Shown: positions 24,174-35,195, numbered from the stretch's first letter. The stretch is 64,000 bases of DNA from Paenibacillus albidus (GCF_014644435.1 NZ_BMKR01000007.1:239181-303180), one strand, 5' to 3'. Notes: generated by a model not told the origin, from the sequence alone. Numbers and translations: made by a program.

Positions 24174-25293
24174 GTGGGGGATAAGCATAAGGTTGATGAA
24201 CTACACCGGAGTCTCTAAGCATCCATTCGATGAAACAGCCATAACCGGATTTGGGGTCATTGACGAAAACATGGGTGACGGCACCGATCAGACGGCCGTT
24301 CTGGACAATGGGACTGCCGCTCATGCCCTGCACAATGCCGCCCGTCTTATTCAGCAGTCGCGGGTCTGTAATCCGCAGCACCATCCCTTTGGTTGCCGGA
24401 GTGTCCTGTTGAGCGACATGGATGATCTCCACATCGAACCGCTCGACCTGCTGCCCGTCTACAACGGTCAGGATCTGTGCCGGCCCTTCCTTAACCTCAC
24501 TGCTCATGGCCACTGGAATGGGTTCTTGATACAGGCTGTGATCGGGATTGCTGTTCATTTTGCCGAAAATGCCAAAGTCCGTATTGCTTTCAACATTGCC
24601 GAGGACTTGGCTCTCCTTCAGAAAATGTGCGCGTTTCTCGCCAGGATCGCCATCCTGGCTTTTGGAGATGGAGGTTACACTGGACTGTACAATATGCCCG
24701 CTCCCGACAACAATCGGGGTACCGGTATTCATATCGGTGATCACATGGCCCAGGGCGCCGTAAACGCCTTGCTGTGGAGCATAGAACGTTAAGGTACCCA
24801 CACCAGCGGCGGAATCCCGGATATACAGGCCCAGCCGCCATACCTTATCATTGCGGTCATATGCCGGCGTCAGCTTTGCCGTATGTTCCTTGCCGCCACG
24901 TTTGTAGACAATCGAAAGGGGTTTGCCCGCTTGTCCGGCATGTTCGACCAGCTTGGCTACTTTGGAGACCTCGTTCAGCTTGACTCCGTCGATGGAAACC
25001 ATCAGATCACCGGGAACCAAACCGCTTTTCTCACCGGGCGAAAGCTTGGACTGCTGTGATACCTGAATCAGATGATGGCCTACGACCAGCACACCGGCGG
25101 ACTTCACTTTCACGCCGATCGTCTGGCCTCCGGGAATTACCTTTAGCTCCGCATTTCCTTGGGGGCCCATGGCTTGTCTCTGCGGAGATGCCTGTGATGC
25201 GGCAACCCCTTGGGCCGGTCCCGTTATGCCTGTTAAGCTAAGAATGAAGGCAAGTAAAAGGCCGGGCATTAACTTCCTGAGGTTCGGCTTCAA
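24157..25293 (-). CDS. spoIVB: SpoIVB, sporulation serine peptidase
   Basis: 378 residues. An N-terminal signal/membrane segment (9-28), a PDZ domain (about 85-150) and an S55-family peptidase domain with GMSGSPI, whose Ser is catalytic, and GAVTHVF. SpoIVB is made in the forespore and triggers pro-sigma-K processing across the membrane. It is shorter than the B. subtilis protein at the N-terminus. The start is a TTG at 25293 after an AGGGAG about 12 bp away; an ATG eight codons in is the alternative. Gene order recN-spoIVB-spo0A is conserved in Bacillales. Confidence 0.93.
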   Translation of the reverse strand: MKPNLRKLMPGLLLAFILSLTGITGPAQGVAASQASPQRQAMGPQGNAELKVIPGGQTIGVKVKSAGVLVVGHHLIQVSQQSKLSPGEKSGLVPGDLMVSIDGVKLNEVSKVAKLVEHAGQAGKPLSIVYKRGGKEHTAKLTPAYDRNDKVWRLGLYIRDSAAGVGTLTFYAPQQGVYGALGHVITDMNTGTPIVVGSGHIVQSSVTSISKSQDGDPGEKRAHFLKESQVLGNVESNTDFGIFGKMNSNPDHSLYQEPIPVAMSSEVKEGPAQILTVVDGQQVERFDVEIIHVAQQDTPATKGMVLRITDPRLLNKTGGIVQGMSGSPIVQNGRLIGAVTHVFVNDPKSGYGCFIEWMLRDSGVVHQPYAYPPHLKAV

Positions 25294-25407
25294 TGGCTGT
25301 CACGCTCCCTTTTGCTTCTTTCGCTTGACGAAAAAGGTGGTCGCCAATTGCGTACCTATAAGATAACCTTGCCCCCAGGCTTTTATTACTGTCAATCATT
25401 GTCCCGC

Positions 25408-27135
25408 TTACCCTTGAGCCGCCTTGCTGGCCTCGGCCAGACCGAGCATTTCCTGTGCGTGATGCAGTGTTTTTTCGGTAATTTCCACACCGCCCAGCAT
25501 GCGGGCCATCTCCTTGACCCGGCCATCCTGCGACAGGGATTCGACCTCCGTCATGGTGCGCCCGTCCTCGACTTTTTTACGAATCAAATACTGGTGGTCG
25601 GCCATACAAGCCACCTGCGGCAGATGGGTAATGGAGAACACCTGGCAGATCCCGGACAGCTTATACAGCTTGTCCGCGATCGACTGGGCCGCCCGGCCGC
25701 TGACACCGGTATCCACTTCATCGAAGATCAGGACCGGAATCGCATCGTGGCGGGCAAAAATACTCTTCATCGCCAGCATGATCCGCGACAATTCTCCTCC
25801 GGAGGCGATTTTGCCCAGCGGTCTCAAGGGTTCACCCGGGTTCGGAGAGATCATAAATTCGGCACTGTCGATGCCTTGTCTGGTCAGACGGATACGTCTG
25901 CCCTCGAACTCAATCCCGCGCGGGTCTTCCAGGGTGTCCATTTTGACCTGTAGCGACGTTCTTTCCATCTGCAGGTCCTTCAGTTCCCCCTCCACCTGCC
26001 GGGCCAGATCAGCCGCACAATGCCGTCTGGCATCACTGAGCTCACGGGCTGCTTCCATAAGTACGGACAGCAAACCATCGCGTTTGACGGTCAGCTTCTC
26101 CAGATATTCGTCTTTATTCTCAAGCAGATCGGTTTCACGGTGAATTTGGTCATAATAAGCCAGGATCTGCTCCACACTGTCCCCATACTTGCGCCGCAAG
26201 CCGGTGATGAGGTCCAGGCGGTTCTCGATTTCTTCCAGGCGCTGCGGGTTGAATTCAATCTCTTCACGGTAATCCCGCAGCTGGAACGCCGCATCCTCCA
26301 GTTGATAATACGAGGACTGCAGCTGCTCAAGAACAGCCTTAAGGCCTTTTTCATCATACCGGACCGCATCCTCCAGCCTCGAAATCACATTCCCTATCGA
26401 TTCCAGCCCTTGCCGGTCATACAGAAGCTCATAAGCCCCCGACACGGAATCCATCATCTTCTCGCTGTGGGATAGTTTTACCCTTTCTTCGGAAAGTAAT
26501 TCATCCTCACCCGGTTTTAATGCAGCGGATGAAATTTCCTCCAGCTGAAAACGGTACAGGTCCAGCATCTGGTAAGCCTTCTGGCTGGAATCCTGTAGCT
26601 CGCGCAGCTCTTTCTCAACTTTGGCAAAAGCGGAATACCGCTCCTGATACACTGCCTTAAGCGGCCCAATCACGGCTTCGCCATAGGTATCCAGCAGTCC
26701 CAGGTGCCGCTCCGCTTTCAGCAGATTCTGGTGCTCATGCTGGCCATGAATATTAACGAGCTGTTCGCCGATTTCCCGCAGCATGCTGAGGTTGACCATT
26801 TGACCGTTGACGCGGGAAGTGCTTTTGCCCTGTGAAGTAATTTCCCGGCGGATAATCAAATGCTCCTCCTGGAGCGCCCGGATACCGAGACGTTCCAGTG
26901 TTTCCCATACCGGATGTCCGGCCTCAAGACTAAAGAGCGCTTCCATCTCTGCTTTTTCACAACCATAACGAATGGAGTCTGCAGAACCCCGGCCACCGGC
27001 AATAAGCCCCAGGGCATCGATGATGATCGATTTCCCAGCACCGGTCTCCCCCGTAAGCACATGAAATCCCGGATAAAAATGCACATCCACCGCCTCAACA
27101 ACGGCAAGATTGCGGATAGACAATGTTTCTAACAC
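25408..27135 (-). CDS. recN: DNA repair ATPase RecN
   Basis: 575 residues, SMC-like. Walker A GETGAGKS is at 29-36, a long coiled coil runs through about 155-370, and near the C-terminus LASGGELSRIMLA and Walker B VLIFDEVDTGVSG complete the ATPase. It helps repair double-strand breaks by recombination. GTG 27135 follows GGAGG. Upstream are argR and tlyA in the same direction. Confidence 0.96.
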   Translation of the reverse strand: MLETLSIRNLAVVEAVDVHFYPGFHVLTGETGAGKSIIIDALGLIAGGRGSADSIRYGCEKAEMEALFSLEAGHPVWETLERLGIRALQEEHLIIRREITSQGKSTSRVNGQMVNLSMLREIGEQLVNIHGQHEHQNLLKAERHLGLLDTYGEAVIGPLKAVYQERYSAFAKVEKELRELQDSSQKAYQMLDLYRFQLEEISSAALKPGEDELLSEERVKLSHSEKMMDSVSGAYELLYDRQGLESIGNVISRLEDAVRYDEKGLKAVLEQLQSSYYQLEDAAFQLRDYREEIEFNPQRLEEIENRLDLITGLRRKYGDSVEQILAYYDQIHRETDLLENKDEYLEKLTVKRDGLLSVLMEAARELSDARRHCAADLARQVEGELKDLQMERTSLQVKMDTLEDPRGIEFEGRRIRLTRQGIDSAEFMISPNPGEPLRPLGKIASGGELSRIMLAMKSIFARHDAIPVLIFDEVDTGVSGRAAQSIADKLYKLSGICQVFSITHLPQVACMADHQYLIRKKVEDGRTMTEVESLSQDGRVKEMARMLGGVEITEKTLHHAQEMLGLAEASKAAQG

Positions 27136-27184
27136 GAATAGAGCACCTCCGAAAAGATGAAGACATGTGAATTACTCAATAAGA

Positions 27185-27634
27185 CTAGGAAATATATCCC
27201 ATAATTTGTGAAATGACCGTCTGACTGTCCTCCGGCTGGCGGCAAATGATGAGAATCGTGTCATCTCCCGAGATCGTTCCCATGATTTGCGGCCAGTCGA
27301 TATTGTCAATTAGCGCGGCCACGGAATTTGCCGTACCTGGCAGGCATTTCATCACAACCAGATTACCCGAGAAATCGATTTGTACAAAATTGTCCACCAG
27401 CACACGCTTCAGCTTTTGAATCGGATTATAGCGCTGATCCGTGGGCAATGAGTATTTGTATCTTCCGTCGTCCATCGGAACTTTAATGAGCAGAAGTTCT
27501 TTGATATCGCGGGACACGGTGGCCTGGGTGACCTGAAAACCGGAGTTTCGCAGGTTCTCGACCAGCTCATCCTGTGTCTCAATTTCTTTTTGCGTAATAA
27601 TCTCGCGAATCTTGATATGTCGTTGTCCTTTCAT
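27185..27634 (-). CDS. argR: Arginine repressor ArgR/AhrC
   Basis: 149 residues. The N-terminal winged helix ([20 protein letters not shown], then [15 protein letters not shown]) and C-terminal arginine-binding hexamer domain ([14 protein letters not shown]) are clear. ATG 27634 follows GGGAGG; the longer frame would overlap the upstream gene. It controls arginine synthesis and breakdown genes. Confidence 0.95.
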   Translation of the reverse strand: MKGQRHIKIREIITQKEIETQDELVENLRNSGFQVTQATVSRDIKELLLIKVPMDDGRYKYSLPTDQRYNPIQKLKRVLVDNFVQIDFSGNLVVMKCLPGTANSVAALIDNIDWPQIMGTISGDDTILIICRQPEDSQTVISQIMGYIS

Positions 27635-27662
27635 TGTTGCCTCCCGTATTTCTAAATTCAGC

Positions 27663-28184
27663 TTAGTTTGATTCCCCGTCATCCCGGCCAAACGTAATCC
27701 TGTGAATCGCTGAGGTTGCCGGGTTCACATACAATATTCCGCTGCACTGCGGATAGATAAGCAGATAAGGCAGCACCGCGTCGCGCAGTCCGCTTCCGGT
27801 GAATTCCAGCTGTTTGCGCGGCCTCGCCAGAATGACAAGATAATAGGGATCCTTGTCCTTATGCCTGTCCTTATACTTGTCCTGATCCTCTTCCTCATCC
27901 TCGTCCAGAACCGCGATATAATCGATGAACAGCTGGCTGTACAGACGCGACCCGTTCAGGGTAAAGGACAGCGGAATTTTGAGCTTGCCGCCAACGACCT
28001 CATACCCGGCTTCCTCCAGCAGATCGACAGCGGGATGGGGATGAATGACCTTATTGATCGGAATTTTGTCCTTGATAAATGAACGGGGTGAAGTCTGAAG
28101 CCATAGATACAGCCTGTAAATCAGGAATACCACAATCGCTGCTCCTATCAATAACATGACGATCTTGTCAGAGCTTCCAGCCAC
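27663..28184 (-). CDS. Single-TM hypothetical protein
   Basis: 173 residues. One membrane helix near the N-terminus ([20 protein letters not shown]), then a domain with a very acidic loop ([13 protein letters not shown]). GTG 28184 is placed 7 bp after GAGGTG; the GTG at 28193 lies inside that site. It sits between tlyA and argR and overlaps no other gene. Function unknown. Confidence 0.65.
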   Translation of the reverse strand: MAGSSDKIVMLLIGAAIVVFLIYRLYLWLQTSPRSFIKDKIPINKVIHPHPAVDLLEEAGYEVVGGKLKIPLSFTLNGSRLYSQLFIDYIAVLDEDEEEDQDKYKDRHKDKDPYYLVILARPRKQLEFTGSGLRDAVLPYLLIYPQCSGILYVNPATSAIHRITFGRDDGESN

Positions 28185-28263
28185 ACTTATCACCTCGGTG
28201 ATTTATTCGCGTATAGCTGCCTATAATCCTGCTTGTGAACTTTACCCTCCAAGCAAAAGAAAC

Positions 28264-29166
28264 TCACCGCCGGGGAGAGTTTCCATGAGTTGTATTCACA
28301 CTGAAGGTGGACGCCGCTTCCTTGATCACGGCATCCGCCAGCCCGGCAAAATGACCAGCATCTGCCACCGGTGAAACGGAAGCGTCCCCCCCGGCGGCAG
28401 AATCCTTGACCTCAGCCGTCCCGGGCAGCAGTATCCAGTGAGCCAGAAATTCAATATTGCCTTCCCCGCCGGTAATGGGCGAGAAAGTCAGGCCCTGGAG
28501 GCTGTAGCCCAGCTCCGCGGCCATCGTGAGCACATTAACCAACACTTCCCGATGGACCGCAGAATCACGGACTACGCCGGATTTGCCGACCTTGTCCCGC
28601 CCGGCTTCGAACTGGGGTTTGATCAGTGCCACAACATCCGCCGGACGCTGCACAAGCGCCATCAGCGGTGGAAGGATAATCTTCAATGAAATAAAGGATA
28701 CGTCAATACTGGCGAAATCCGGTACCGGTCCCTCCAGATCAGGCGGCGTCATATAGCGGAAGTTGGTCCGCTCCATCACACTCACCCGCTCATCATTGCG
28801 CAGGGACCAGTCCAGCTGATTATAGCCAACATCAATGGCATAAACATGGCTTACACCATTCTGCAGGGCACAGTCGGTGAAACCGCCTGTAGAGGCGCCA
28901 ATATCAAGCATATTGCGCCCTGTAAGGGTAATCTGGAATTGACGGAGCGCTTTTTCAAGCTTAAGCCCTCCCCGGCTCACATAAGGATGCACAGCGCCTT
29001 TGACCTTAAGGACGGCGCCCCGCGAGACCTTCATGCCGGCCTTTTCAATCCGTTCTTCGTCCGCAAGCACCAGACCGGCCATTATGGCGGCTTTGGCTTT
29101 TTCGCGGCTTTCGTAAAATCCCTGCTCGACGAGCAGGACATCTATCCGTTCTTTAGGGTGTTCCAT
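28264..29166 (-). CDS. tlyA: TlyA-family 2'-O-ribose methyltransferase
   Basis: 300 residues. An N-terminal S4 RNA-binding domain (about 5-65, ERIDVLLVEQGF) and a C-terminal FtsJ-like SAM methyltransferase with motif I LDIGASTGGFTD and GYNQLDW. TlyA methylates ribosomal RNA. ATG 29166 follows GGGAG at 6 bp. A neighbour of dxs and argR as in B. subtilis (yqxC). Confidence 0.93.
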   Translation of the reverse strand: MEHPKERIDVLLVEQGFYESREKAKAAIMAGLVLADEERIEKAGMKVSRGAVLKVKGAVHPYVSRGGLKLEKALRQFQITLTGRNMLDIGASTGGFTDCALQNGVSHVYAIDVGYNQLDWSLRNDERVSVMERTNFRYMTPPDLEGPVPDFASIDVSFISLKIILPPLMALVQRPADVVALIKPQFEAGRDKVGKSGVVRDSAVHREVLVNVLTMAAELGYSLQGLTFSPITGGEGNIEFLAHWILLPGTAEVKDSAAGGDASVSPVADAGHFAGLADAVIKEAASTFSVNTTHGNSPRR

Positions 29167-29211
29167 GGTCATCTCCCGATCCTTCTGGGTTCCCGATTCC
29201 AGCTTCCCGCT

Positions 29212-31116
29212 TCAGGAAGACGAAGTCGTCTTGTATGAAAATGCACTCAAAGCCTTCATCGACTTGATACGCTCGCAAAGGGCCTGGGCGGTCAATCCGG
29301 TTTCCAGACGCTGCTCTTTAATAGAGCCATGCTCCACGAAAATATCCGGCACGCCCATTAGATGGACACGCGTATCATAAAGCTCATGTTCGGCGAAAAA
29401 TTCCAGCACAGCGCTGCCGAGGCTTCCCGCTTGACTGGCTTCTTCAAGCACCACCATACCTGTTCCGGCACGGGCCAGATCCAGCAGCATGGAATGGTCC
29501 AGCGGCTTCAGGAAACGTGCATTCACTACACTGAGCTGAATTCCTTCGCGCTTCAAGCTGTCCGCTGCTTCTTCGGCGACCTGGAGCATAGGCCCGCAGG
29601 CCAGAACGGCAAATTCATCGCCGGGGCGCAGCCGCTCCCAGCTGCCGATAGGTAAAACGGACAGCTCGGTATCAAGCTTCACGCCGGTTCCGCTGATCCG
29701 CGGGTAACGGTATGCAATCGGTCCGTCATTATATTCAAGCGCCGTCTTCATCATATGGCGCAGTTCATTCTCGTCTTTGGGCATCATCATCACCATATTC
29801 GGAATATGGCGCATGAAAGCAATATCGTAGACCCCCTGATGAGTCTCCCCATCGGCACCTACAAAACCTGCACGGTCGATGGCGAACATCACATTGGCGT
29901 TATGGCGGCAAATATCATGTACGATCTGATCATAAGCACGCTGCATAAAGGTGGAATATACGGCGAACACCGGCTTCATGCCCTCCATCGCCAGTGCTGC
30001 GCACAGCGTAGCCGCATGCTGTTCGGCAATACCCACATCTATCATCCGGTCCGGGAATTCCTTGGCGAACGGAAACAGGCCCGATCCGCCCGGCATCGCC
30101 GGAGTAACGGCAATCAGCCGTTTGTCCTCATGCCCCAGCTCAATCAGTGTCTGGCCGAACACTTCAGTGTACATTGGATTGCCCACAGCCTTAAGCGCCT
30201 GACCGGACTCAATTTTGTAGGGGGAGATCGCATGTGATTTATAAAAATCGGTTTCAGCCGGTTTGTAGCCTTTGCCTTTGGTGGTCAAGACATGCACCAG
30301 CACCGGCCCAGCTACGTTGTCTGCCTGATGGAAGGTATCGATCATTTTCTCCAGATCATGTCCATCCACCGGTCCAAGGTAGGTAAAGCCCAATTCTTCA
30401 AACAGCACACCCGGAACCATCATATATTTAAGACTGTCCTTCATCCGCTCAGCGGTTTTCGCCAGACGGTCCCCGATAGCCGGGATTTTCTTGAGCAGTC
30501 CTTCCACTTCATCCTTGGCACGCAAATAATGGCGGTCCGAACGGATTTTACTCAAATAATTGTGCATCGCCCCTACGTTCGGAGCTATGGACATTTCATT
30601 GTCGTTCAGGATTACCATGAGCTTGCGCTTCTCATGGCCTATATGGTTCAATGCTTCAAACGCCATCCCGCCTGTCAGCGCGCCATCGCCGATCACGGCA
30701 ATAACCTTGTTGTCCTCGCCTTTCAGATCACGGGCTAACGCCATCCCCATCGCTGCGGACAGCGAGGTGCTGCTGTGTCCGGCTTCCCAGACATCATGTT
30801 CGCTTTCAGAACGCTTGACGAAGCCGCAAAGCCCCTGGTACTTGCGCAGGGTGTCGAAGCGCTCCTGGCGTCCGGTCAATATTTTGTGCACATAAGCCTG
30901 ATGGCCTACATCGTAGATCATTTTATCCTTTGGACTGTTATAGCAATAATGCAGGGCCAGCGTGAGCTCCACTACCCCCAGGTTGGAACCGAGATGCCCT
31001 CCGGTTACAGTAAGCTTCTCAATCAGAAACCGGCGGATTTCCTCCGCAAGGGTAGCCAGTTCCGGGACTGACAATGTTTTAAGTTGCTTGGGATCATTTA
31101 TTTGTGGAAGCAGCAC
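29212..31116 (-). CDS. dxs: 1-deoxy-D-xylulose-5-phosphate synthase
   Basis: 634 residues. Thiamine-diphosphate motif [15 protein letters not shown], His-rich [13 protein letters not shown] and the C-terminal transketolase-like domain are present. It makes DXP from pyruvate and glyceraldehyde-3-phosphate, the first step of the MEP isoprenoid pathway. GTG 31116 is chosen because of the preceding GGGGA and the family start; the longer ATG frame (31170) is untypical. It lies between ispA and tlyA, probably in one transcript. Confidence 0.95.
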   Translation of the reverse strand: MLLPQINDPKQLKTLSVPELATLAEEIRRFLIEKLTVTGGHLGSNLGVVELTLALHYCYNSPKDKMIYDVGHQAYVHKILTGRQERFDTLRKYQGLCGFVKRSESEHDVWEAGHSSTSLSAAMGMALARDLKGEDNKVIAVIGDGALTGGMAFEALNHIGHEKRKLMVILNDNEMSIAPNVGAMHNYLSKIRSDRHYLRAKDEVEGLLKKIPAIGDRLAKTAERMKDSLKYMMVPGVLFEELGFTYLGPVDGHDLEKMIDTFHQADNVAGPVLVHVLTTKGKGYKPAETDFYKSHAISPYKIESGQALKAVGNPMYTEVFGQTLIELGHEDKRLIAVTPAMPGGSGLFPFAKEFPDRMIDVGIAEQHAATLCAALAMEGMKPVFAVYSTFMQRAYDQIVHDICRHNANVMFAIDRAGFVGADGETHQGVYDIAFMRHIPNMVMMMPKDENELRHMMKTALEYNDGPIAYRYPRISGTGVKLDTELSVLPIGSWERLRPGDEFAVLACGPMLQVAEEAADSLKREGIQLSVVNARFLKPLDHSMLLDLARAGTGMVVLEEASQAGSLGSAVLEFFAEHELYDTRVHLMGVPDIFVEHGSIKEQRLETGLTAQALCERIKSMKALSAFSYKTTSSS

Positions 31117-31211
31117 GTGTATTCCCCGCTTTCCTAGATGTTGTAAAATATAAAAACCATTATAACACAAACAAAGGCAGCTGCCCTAGTGCAGCCGCTT
31201 TTGCGCAAATC

Positions 31212-32159
31212 CTAATGATCGCGGGACATCAGATAGGCGGCGATCTCCAAGAGACGTGTGCTGTCTGGAAAACCGCCTTCCCGTATGGCTTTTTGAGCCG
31301 CCGCCGTTAGCCGCTCTACCTCTGTGCGCGAGGCTTCCAGGCCGATAAAATAAGGATAGGTCACTTTTTGCTGCTTGAGATCGCTGCCGGTTTTTTTGCC
31401 GAGTTTGCCTTCGTCACCGACCAGATCCAGAATATCGTCCTGAACCTGAAAAGCAAGTCCAATCTGCGAGCCAAATTCGCGCAAAGCTTCCAGCTGCTTC
31501 TCCGTCGCACCGGCAATCCGCCCGCCGGCCAGCAGCGAGAAAACAAACAGATCACTGGTCTTGTGCAGATGAATATAACGCAGCTGTTCCAGGTCGGTCA
31601 ATCCCTGCTCGCCCTCCATATCGGCCACCTGTCCGCCGACCATGCCGCGGGGACCGGCCATTTCGGCCAGATCCTCCACGACCGAGAGCACGTTGTCGGC
31701 CGGAATGCCATAACGGCGTGCGGCCTGAACCACACTGTAAAAAGCATGGGTAAGCAGCGCATCCCCCGCCAGAATAGCCGTCGCTTCCCCGTACACCTTG
31801 TGATTCGTCAGCTTGCCGCGCCGATAATCGTCGTTGTCCATGGCAGGCAGATCGTCATGGATCAGTGAATAGGTATGCACCATTTCGATGGCTGCCGCAA
31901 CGGGCAGTGCCGCTTCCCGGCGGCCTCCCAGCGCTTCGCAGGCCGCGACTACAAACAGCGGACGCAGCCGTTTCCCCCCAGCCATCAGCGAATAACTCAT
32001 TGCTTCGCGCAGATTCTGCGGCACTTCCCATCCTGCCGGCAGCGTGGCCTTAAGTTCCCGGGAGACCAACTCGCCTACGGATGCAATGTATTCTTCCAAC
32101 GGCTGGCGCAGGACTTCGCTTGAAGCGCCCTCAGCCGGGCTGTGCTCATAACGAGTCAT
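31212..32159 (-). CDS. ispA: Polyprenyl synthase (farnesyl diphosphate synthase)
   Basis: 315 residues. First aspartate-rich motif DDLPAMDNDD and second DDILD (FQVQDDILD) with GKLGKKTGSD are typical. It joins IPP and DMAPP to farnesyl diphosphate. ATG 32159 (or 32162) follows AAGGAG and overlaps the end of xseB by about 14 bp, so the two are coupled. Confidence 0.95.
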   Translation of the reverse strand: MTRYEHSPAEGASSEVLRQPLEEYIASVGELVSRELKATLPAGWEVPQNLREAMSYSLMAGGKRLRPLFVVAACEALGGRREAALPVAAAIEMVHTYSLIHDDLPAMDNDDYRRGKLTNHKVYGEATAILAGDALLTHAFYSVVQAARRYGIPADNVLSVVEDLAEMAGPRGMVGGQVADMEGEQGLTDLEQLRYIHLHKTSDLFVFSLLAGGRIAGATEKQLEALREFGSQIGLAFQVQDDILDLVGDEGKLGKKTGSDLKQQKVTYPYFIGLEASRTEVERLTAAAQKAIREGGFPDSTRLLEIAAYLMSRDH

Positions 32160-32403
32160 CATTGTCTCCTTCCAGTTTGGCGCCGAACGGCTTTTTGCGC
32201 AGCTCACCGTCTTCTACAGTGATCATTTCAATCTTGCGCTCCACCTGCTCCAGCTTGCCGCCGCAGAGCTGCGACAGCTTCATGCCCTGCTGGAATAAAT
32301 CAATTGCCTTCTCCAGGGGAACGTCGCCGTGCTCCAGCTCACGCACGATTGTCTCCAGCTGGTTCATCGCTTCTTCAAAGTCCAGTTCCGTTTCCTTCGC
32401 CAT
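32146..32403 (-). CDS. xseB: Exodeoxyribonuclease VII small subunit
   Basis: 85 residues: LDFEEAMNQLETIVRELEHG and LEKAIDLFQQGMKL are the XseB signature. Pairs with XseA to degrade single-stranded DNA. ATG 32403 is inside the xseA end, overlapping by 29 bp. Confidence 0.95.
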   Translation of the reverse strand: MAKETELDFEEAMNQLETIVRELEHGDVPLEKAIDLFQQGMKLSQLCGGKLEQVERKIEMITVEDGELRKKPFGAKLEGDNDDSL

Positions 32404-33760
32404 CGTCTTTGGCATCCTCCTTCATTCCCCATACCTGGCATTCAAGTTGTCCATCACTAAGCTTTATGCGTACAGAATCGCCGAGTTCTACATCCTTCAG
32501 CGATTTGATTAAATGCTGTTCTTGTTCGTCATAGACGAGGCTGTAGCCGCGCGACATCACTTTAAGCGGGCTCAGCGCATCCAGATGGCGCAGCTCCGAG
32601 ATGTAGCGCGAGCGCTTGTCCGCAAGCTGTGCCTGCATGGCGCCCTGCAGCTCGCGGCGCATGCTGTCCATGCGCTGGCGGGCTGCGGTGACGCTGTCGC
32701 GCGGACTATAGCGCTGCAGCCGGTGCTGCAGCACAGCCTGGCGCTCACGCGCGCGGCTGTGCCGGGCATCCGCTGCGCGGCCCAGCCGTACGCGCAGCAT
32801 GTCCAGCCGCTGCACGTGCTGCTGCAGCGTGCGCCGCGGGCCGGCCAGCGCCAGCGAGCGCTCCAGCTCGCGCAGCTGGTCGCGGCCGCGCTGTCCGCGG
32901 CGCAGCAGGCCCGTGCGGAGCCGCTGCTGCACTGCGCGCAGCTGCTGCGCGAGCTCGCCGGCATGCGGCACGGCCTGCTCGGCGGCCGCTGTGGGCGTCG
33001 CTGCGCGGAGGTCGGCGGCGAAGTCGGCAATCGTGAAATCGGTCTCGTGGCCTACGGCCGAGATGACCGGAATGTCCGATGCCGCAATCGCCCGGGCGAC
33101 CGCCTCCTCATTGAACGCCCACAGCTCCTCCAGCGAGCCGCCGCCGCGGCCGACGATCAGCACGTCGGCTTCGCCCATGGCGTTCAGCGTCTCAATCGCT
33201 TTCACGATGGAAGGCGCCGCACCTTTGCCTTGAACCAGTACGGGATACAGCACAATCGCCACCTGCGGATACCGCCGCTGCAGTGTAATCATGATATCCC
33301 GTACGGCTGCTCCGGTCGGCGAAGTCACTACACCTATGCAGCGCGGATACCGCGGCAGCGGACGCTTGCGCTCCGCTGCAAACAGCCCCTCACCCGTAAG
33401 CTTCGCCTTCAGCTGCTCATAAGCCAGATACAGGCTGCCAATGCCGTCGGGCTGCATGTGGGTAGCATAGAACTGGTATTGCCCGTCCCGTTCGTATACG
33501 GTCACATTGCCCCGGGCGATGACCCTTGCGCCCTCTTTGGGGACAAAAGGCAGCCGCTGGTTATGCGAAGCGAACATAATCGCTTTGATCCGGCTGCTCT
33601 CATCTTTGAGCGTGAAATACATATGGCCGCTGCCATGATGTGTGAAATTGGAGATTTCCCCGCGGATCCACACGTCAGACAAGACATTATCCGAATCCAG
33701 CTTCATGCGGATATAACGGTTCAGTTCCTTGATCGCATAGACCTTCCGCTCTGCCGCCAT
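32375..33760 (-). CDS. xseA: Exodeoxyribonuclease VII large subunit
   Basis: 461 residues. An N-terminal OB fold (about 8-100; VWIRGEISNFTHHGSGHMYF), a central catalytic domain with IGVVTSPTGAAVRDI and VGRGGGSLEEL, and a coiled-coil C-terminus (about 270-400). It ends in xseB. The coiled-coil part is unusually GC-rich, with many GCG and CGC codons, unlike neighbouring genes. Confidence 0.95.
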   Translation of the reverse strand: MAAERKVYAIKELNRYIRMKLDSDNVLSDVWIRGEISNFTHHGSGHMYFTLKDESSRIKAIMFASHNQRLPFVPKEGARVIARGNVTVYERDGQYQFYATHMQPDGIGSLYLAYEQLKAKLTGEGLFAAERKRPLPRYPRCIGVVTSPTGAAVRDIMITLQRRYPQVAIVLYPVLVQGKGAAPSIVKAIETLNAMGEADVLIVGRGGGSLEELWAFNEEAVARAIAASDIPVISAVGHETDFTIADFAADLRAATPTAAAEQAVPHAGELAQQLRAVQQRLRTGLLRRGQRGRDQLRELERSLALAGPRRTLQQHVQRLDMLRVRLGRAADARHSRARERQAVLQHRLQRYSPRDSVTAARQRMDSMRRELQGAMQAQLADKRSRYISELRHLDALSPLKVMSRGYSLVYDEQEQHLIKSLKDVELGDSVRIKLSDGQLECQVWGMKEDAKDDGEGNGTGL

Positions 33761-33770
33761 GAATCCTTAC

Positions 33771-34628
33771 CTATTCCAATCCGCGGCGGCGTTTGGCCGC
33801 AATCAGCGTGTTGCTCATCAGCATGGTGATGGTCATTGGGCCTACACCGCCCGGCACCGGTGTAATATATCCGGCAACTTCCCTGGCGCTGTCATAATCC
33901 ACATCGCCCGCCAGCTTGCCATTGTCCAGACGGTTCATGCCGACATCGATAACCACTGCACCCGGCTTCACATACGAAGCATCAATGAAGTTAGCCCGTC
34001 CGATCGCGACCACCAGAATATCCGCCTGGCGGCTGATCTCCGCCATATTGGCTGTGCGGGAATGGCACATCGTCACTGTGGCATTCTCACGCTGCAACAG
34101 CAGGGAGACCGGCTTGCCGACAATATTGCTGCGGCCAATGACAACTGCATGTTTGCCGGCCATGCCTGTTCCGGTCCGTTTAATCAATTCAATCACTCCC
34201 GCAGGCGTGCAGGGAAGCAGACTGTCGGCACCTATGACCAGATTACCCACATTTACGGGATGGAACCCATCCACGTCCTTCTCCACCGCAATCGCATCGA
34301 TCACGGCTTTTTCTTCAATATGTGCAGGCAAAGGAAGTTGTACGAGAATTCCGTCAATTTCATCCCGGCTGTTGAGCTGGTGCACCAGCGCCAGCAGCTC
34401 TTCCTGTGAAGTTGAGGCCTCCAGCTTGTGCACTTCCGAATGAAAACCCAGGCTGATGCAAGACTTCTCCTTGTTGCGGACATAGACCTGGGATCCCGGG
34501 TCCTCGCCTACGAGAACAACGGCCAGGCCAGGCTGCACGCCTTGCTTGGCCAGCCCAGCAACCTCCCGGGCAATGTCGATACGAATTTCGTCGGATACTT
34601 GTTTACCACTGATGATTGCTGCTGTCAT
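33771..34628 (-). CDS. folD: FolD, methylenetetrahydrofolate dehydrogenase/cyclohydrolase
   Basis: 285 residues. [17 protein letters not shown] and the Rossmann part [14 protein letters not shown] are diagnostic. A bifunctional enzyme that makes 10-formyl-THF for purines and initiator tRNA. ATG 34628 follows AAGGGGAG. The xseA start lies 10 bp downstream. Confidence 0.96.
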   Translation of the reverse strand: MTAAIISGKQVSDEIRIDIAREVAGLAKQGVQPGLAVVLVGEDPGSQVYVRNKEKSCISLGFHSEVHKLEASTSQEELLALVHQLNSRDEIDGILVQLPLPAHIEEKAVIDAIAVEKDVDGFHPVNVGNLVIGADSLLPCTPAGVIELIKRTGTGMAGKHAVVIGRSNIVGKPVSLLLQRENATVTMCHSRTANMAEISRQADILVVAIGRANFIDASYVKPGAVVIDVGMNRLDNGKLAGDVDYDSAREVAGYITPVPGGVGPMTITMLMSNTLIAAKRRRGLE

Positions 34629-34661
34629 GACAGTCTTCTCCCCTTTTGCGTACTGTTTGAT

Positions 34662-35117
34662 TTACTTGGATGAATCGGCTTTCAGCGTGTCCAGTTCCAG
34701 GATCATCTTGCCGAGAACGCCATTGACGAATTTCCCGGAATCGTCTGTTCCAAAATGCTTGGCCAGATCAATCGCCTCATTGACGGCAACCTTGGCCGGC
34801 ACATCGTTCCCAAAGATCATTTCAAAAGCGGCCAGCCGCAGGATCTGCCGGTCCACCCGTGACAATCGGCTCATCTGCCAGCCTTTCAGATAATGCTCCA
34901 GCATATCATCAATGGCAACCTTGTGTTCCCATACGCCATTGACATGCTCCACGACATAAGCTTTCAACTGATTTTCATCGGTAATCACACGATCCGTCTC
35001 ATTTTCCTCGGAGGCCTCGGCCAGCAGCATTTCTACCGCTTCCGCACTTTCCACCTCATTCATTTCCATCTGATACAGGCTTTGGACAATAATTTCTCTT
35101 GCAATCCGTCTTTTCAT
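34662..35117 (-). CDS. nusB: Transcription antitermination factor NusB
   Basis: 151 residues with the all-helical NusB fold (REIIVQSLYQME, DRQILRLAAFEM, EAIDLAKHFGTDDSGKFVNG). It works with NusE in ribosomal RNA antitermination. AGGAGG precedes ATG 35117. Confidence 0.95.
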   Translation of the reverse strand: MKRRIAREIIVQSLYQMEMNEVESAEAVEMLLAEASEENETDRVITDENQLKAYVVEHVNGVWEHKVAIDDMLEHYLKGWQMSRLSRVDRQILRLAAFEMIFGNDVPAKVAVNEAIDLAKHFGTDDSGKFVNGVLGKMILELDTLKADSSK

Positions 35118-35195
35118 TAGTTCCTCCTACAATCTGATCTTTCGTATTCCTATATTATCTTTCCATAACCTTATTTGTAGCCACTTCATGCACAA

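Noticed and set aside
32513..33829. 438-aa ORF on the + strand
   Set aside because: Antisense to xseA; open only because of high GC, and the product is repetitive Ala/Arg/Leu with no domain.
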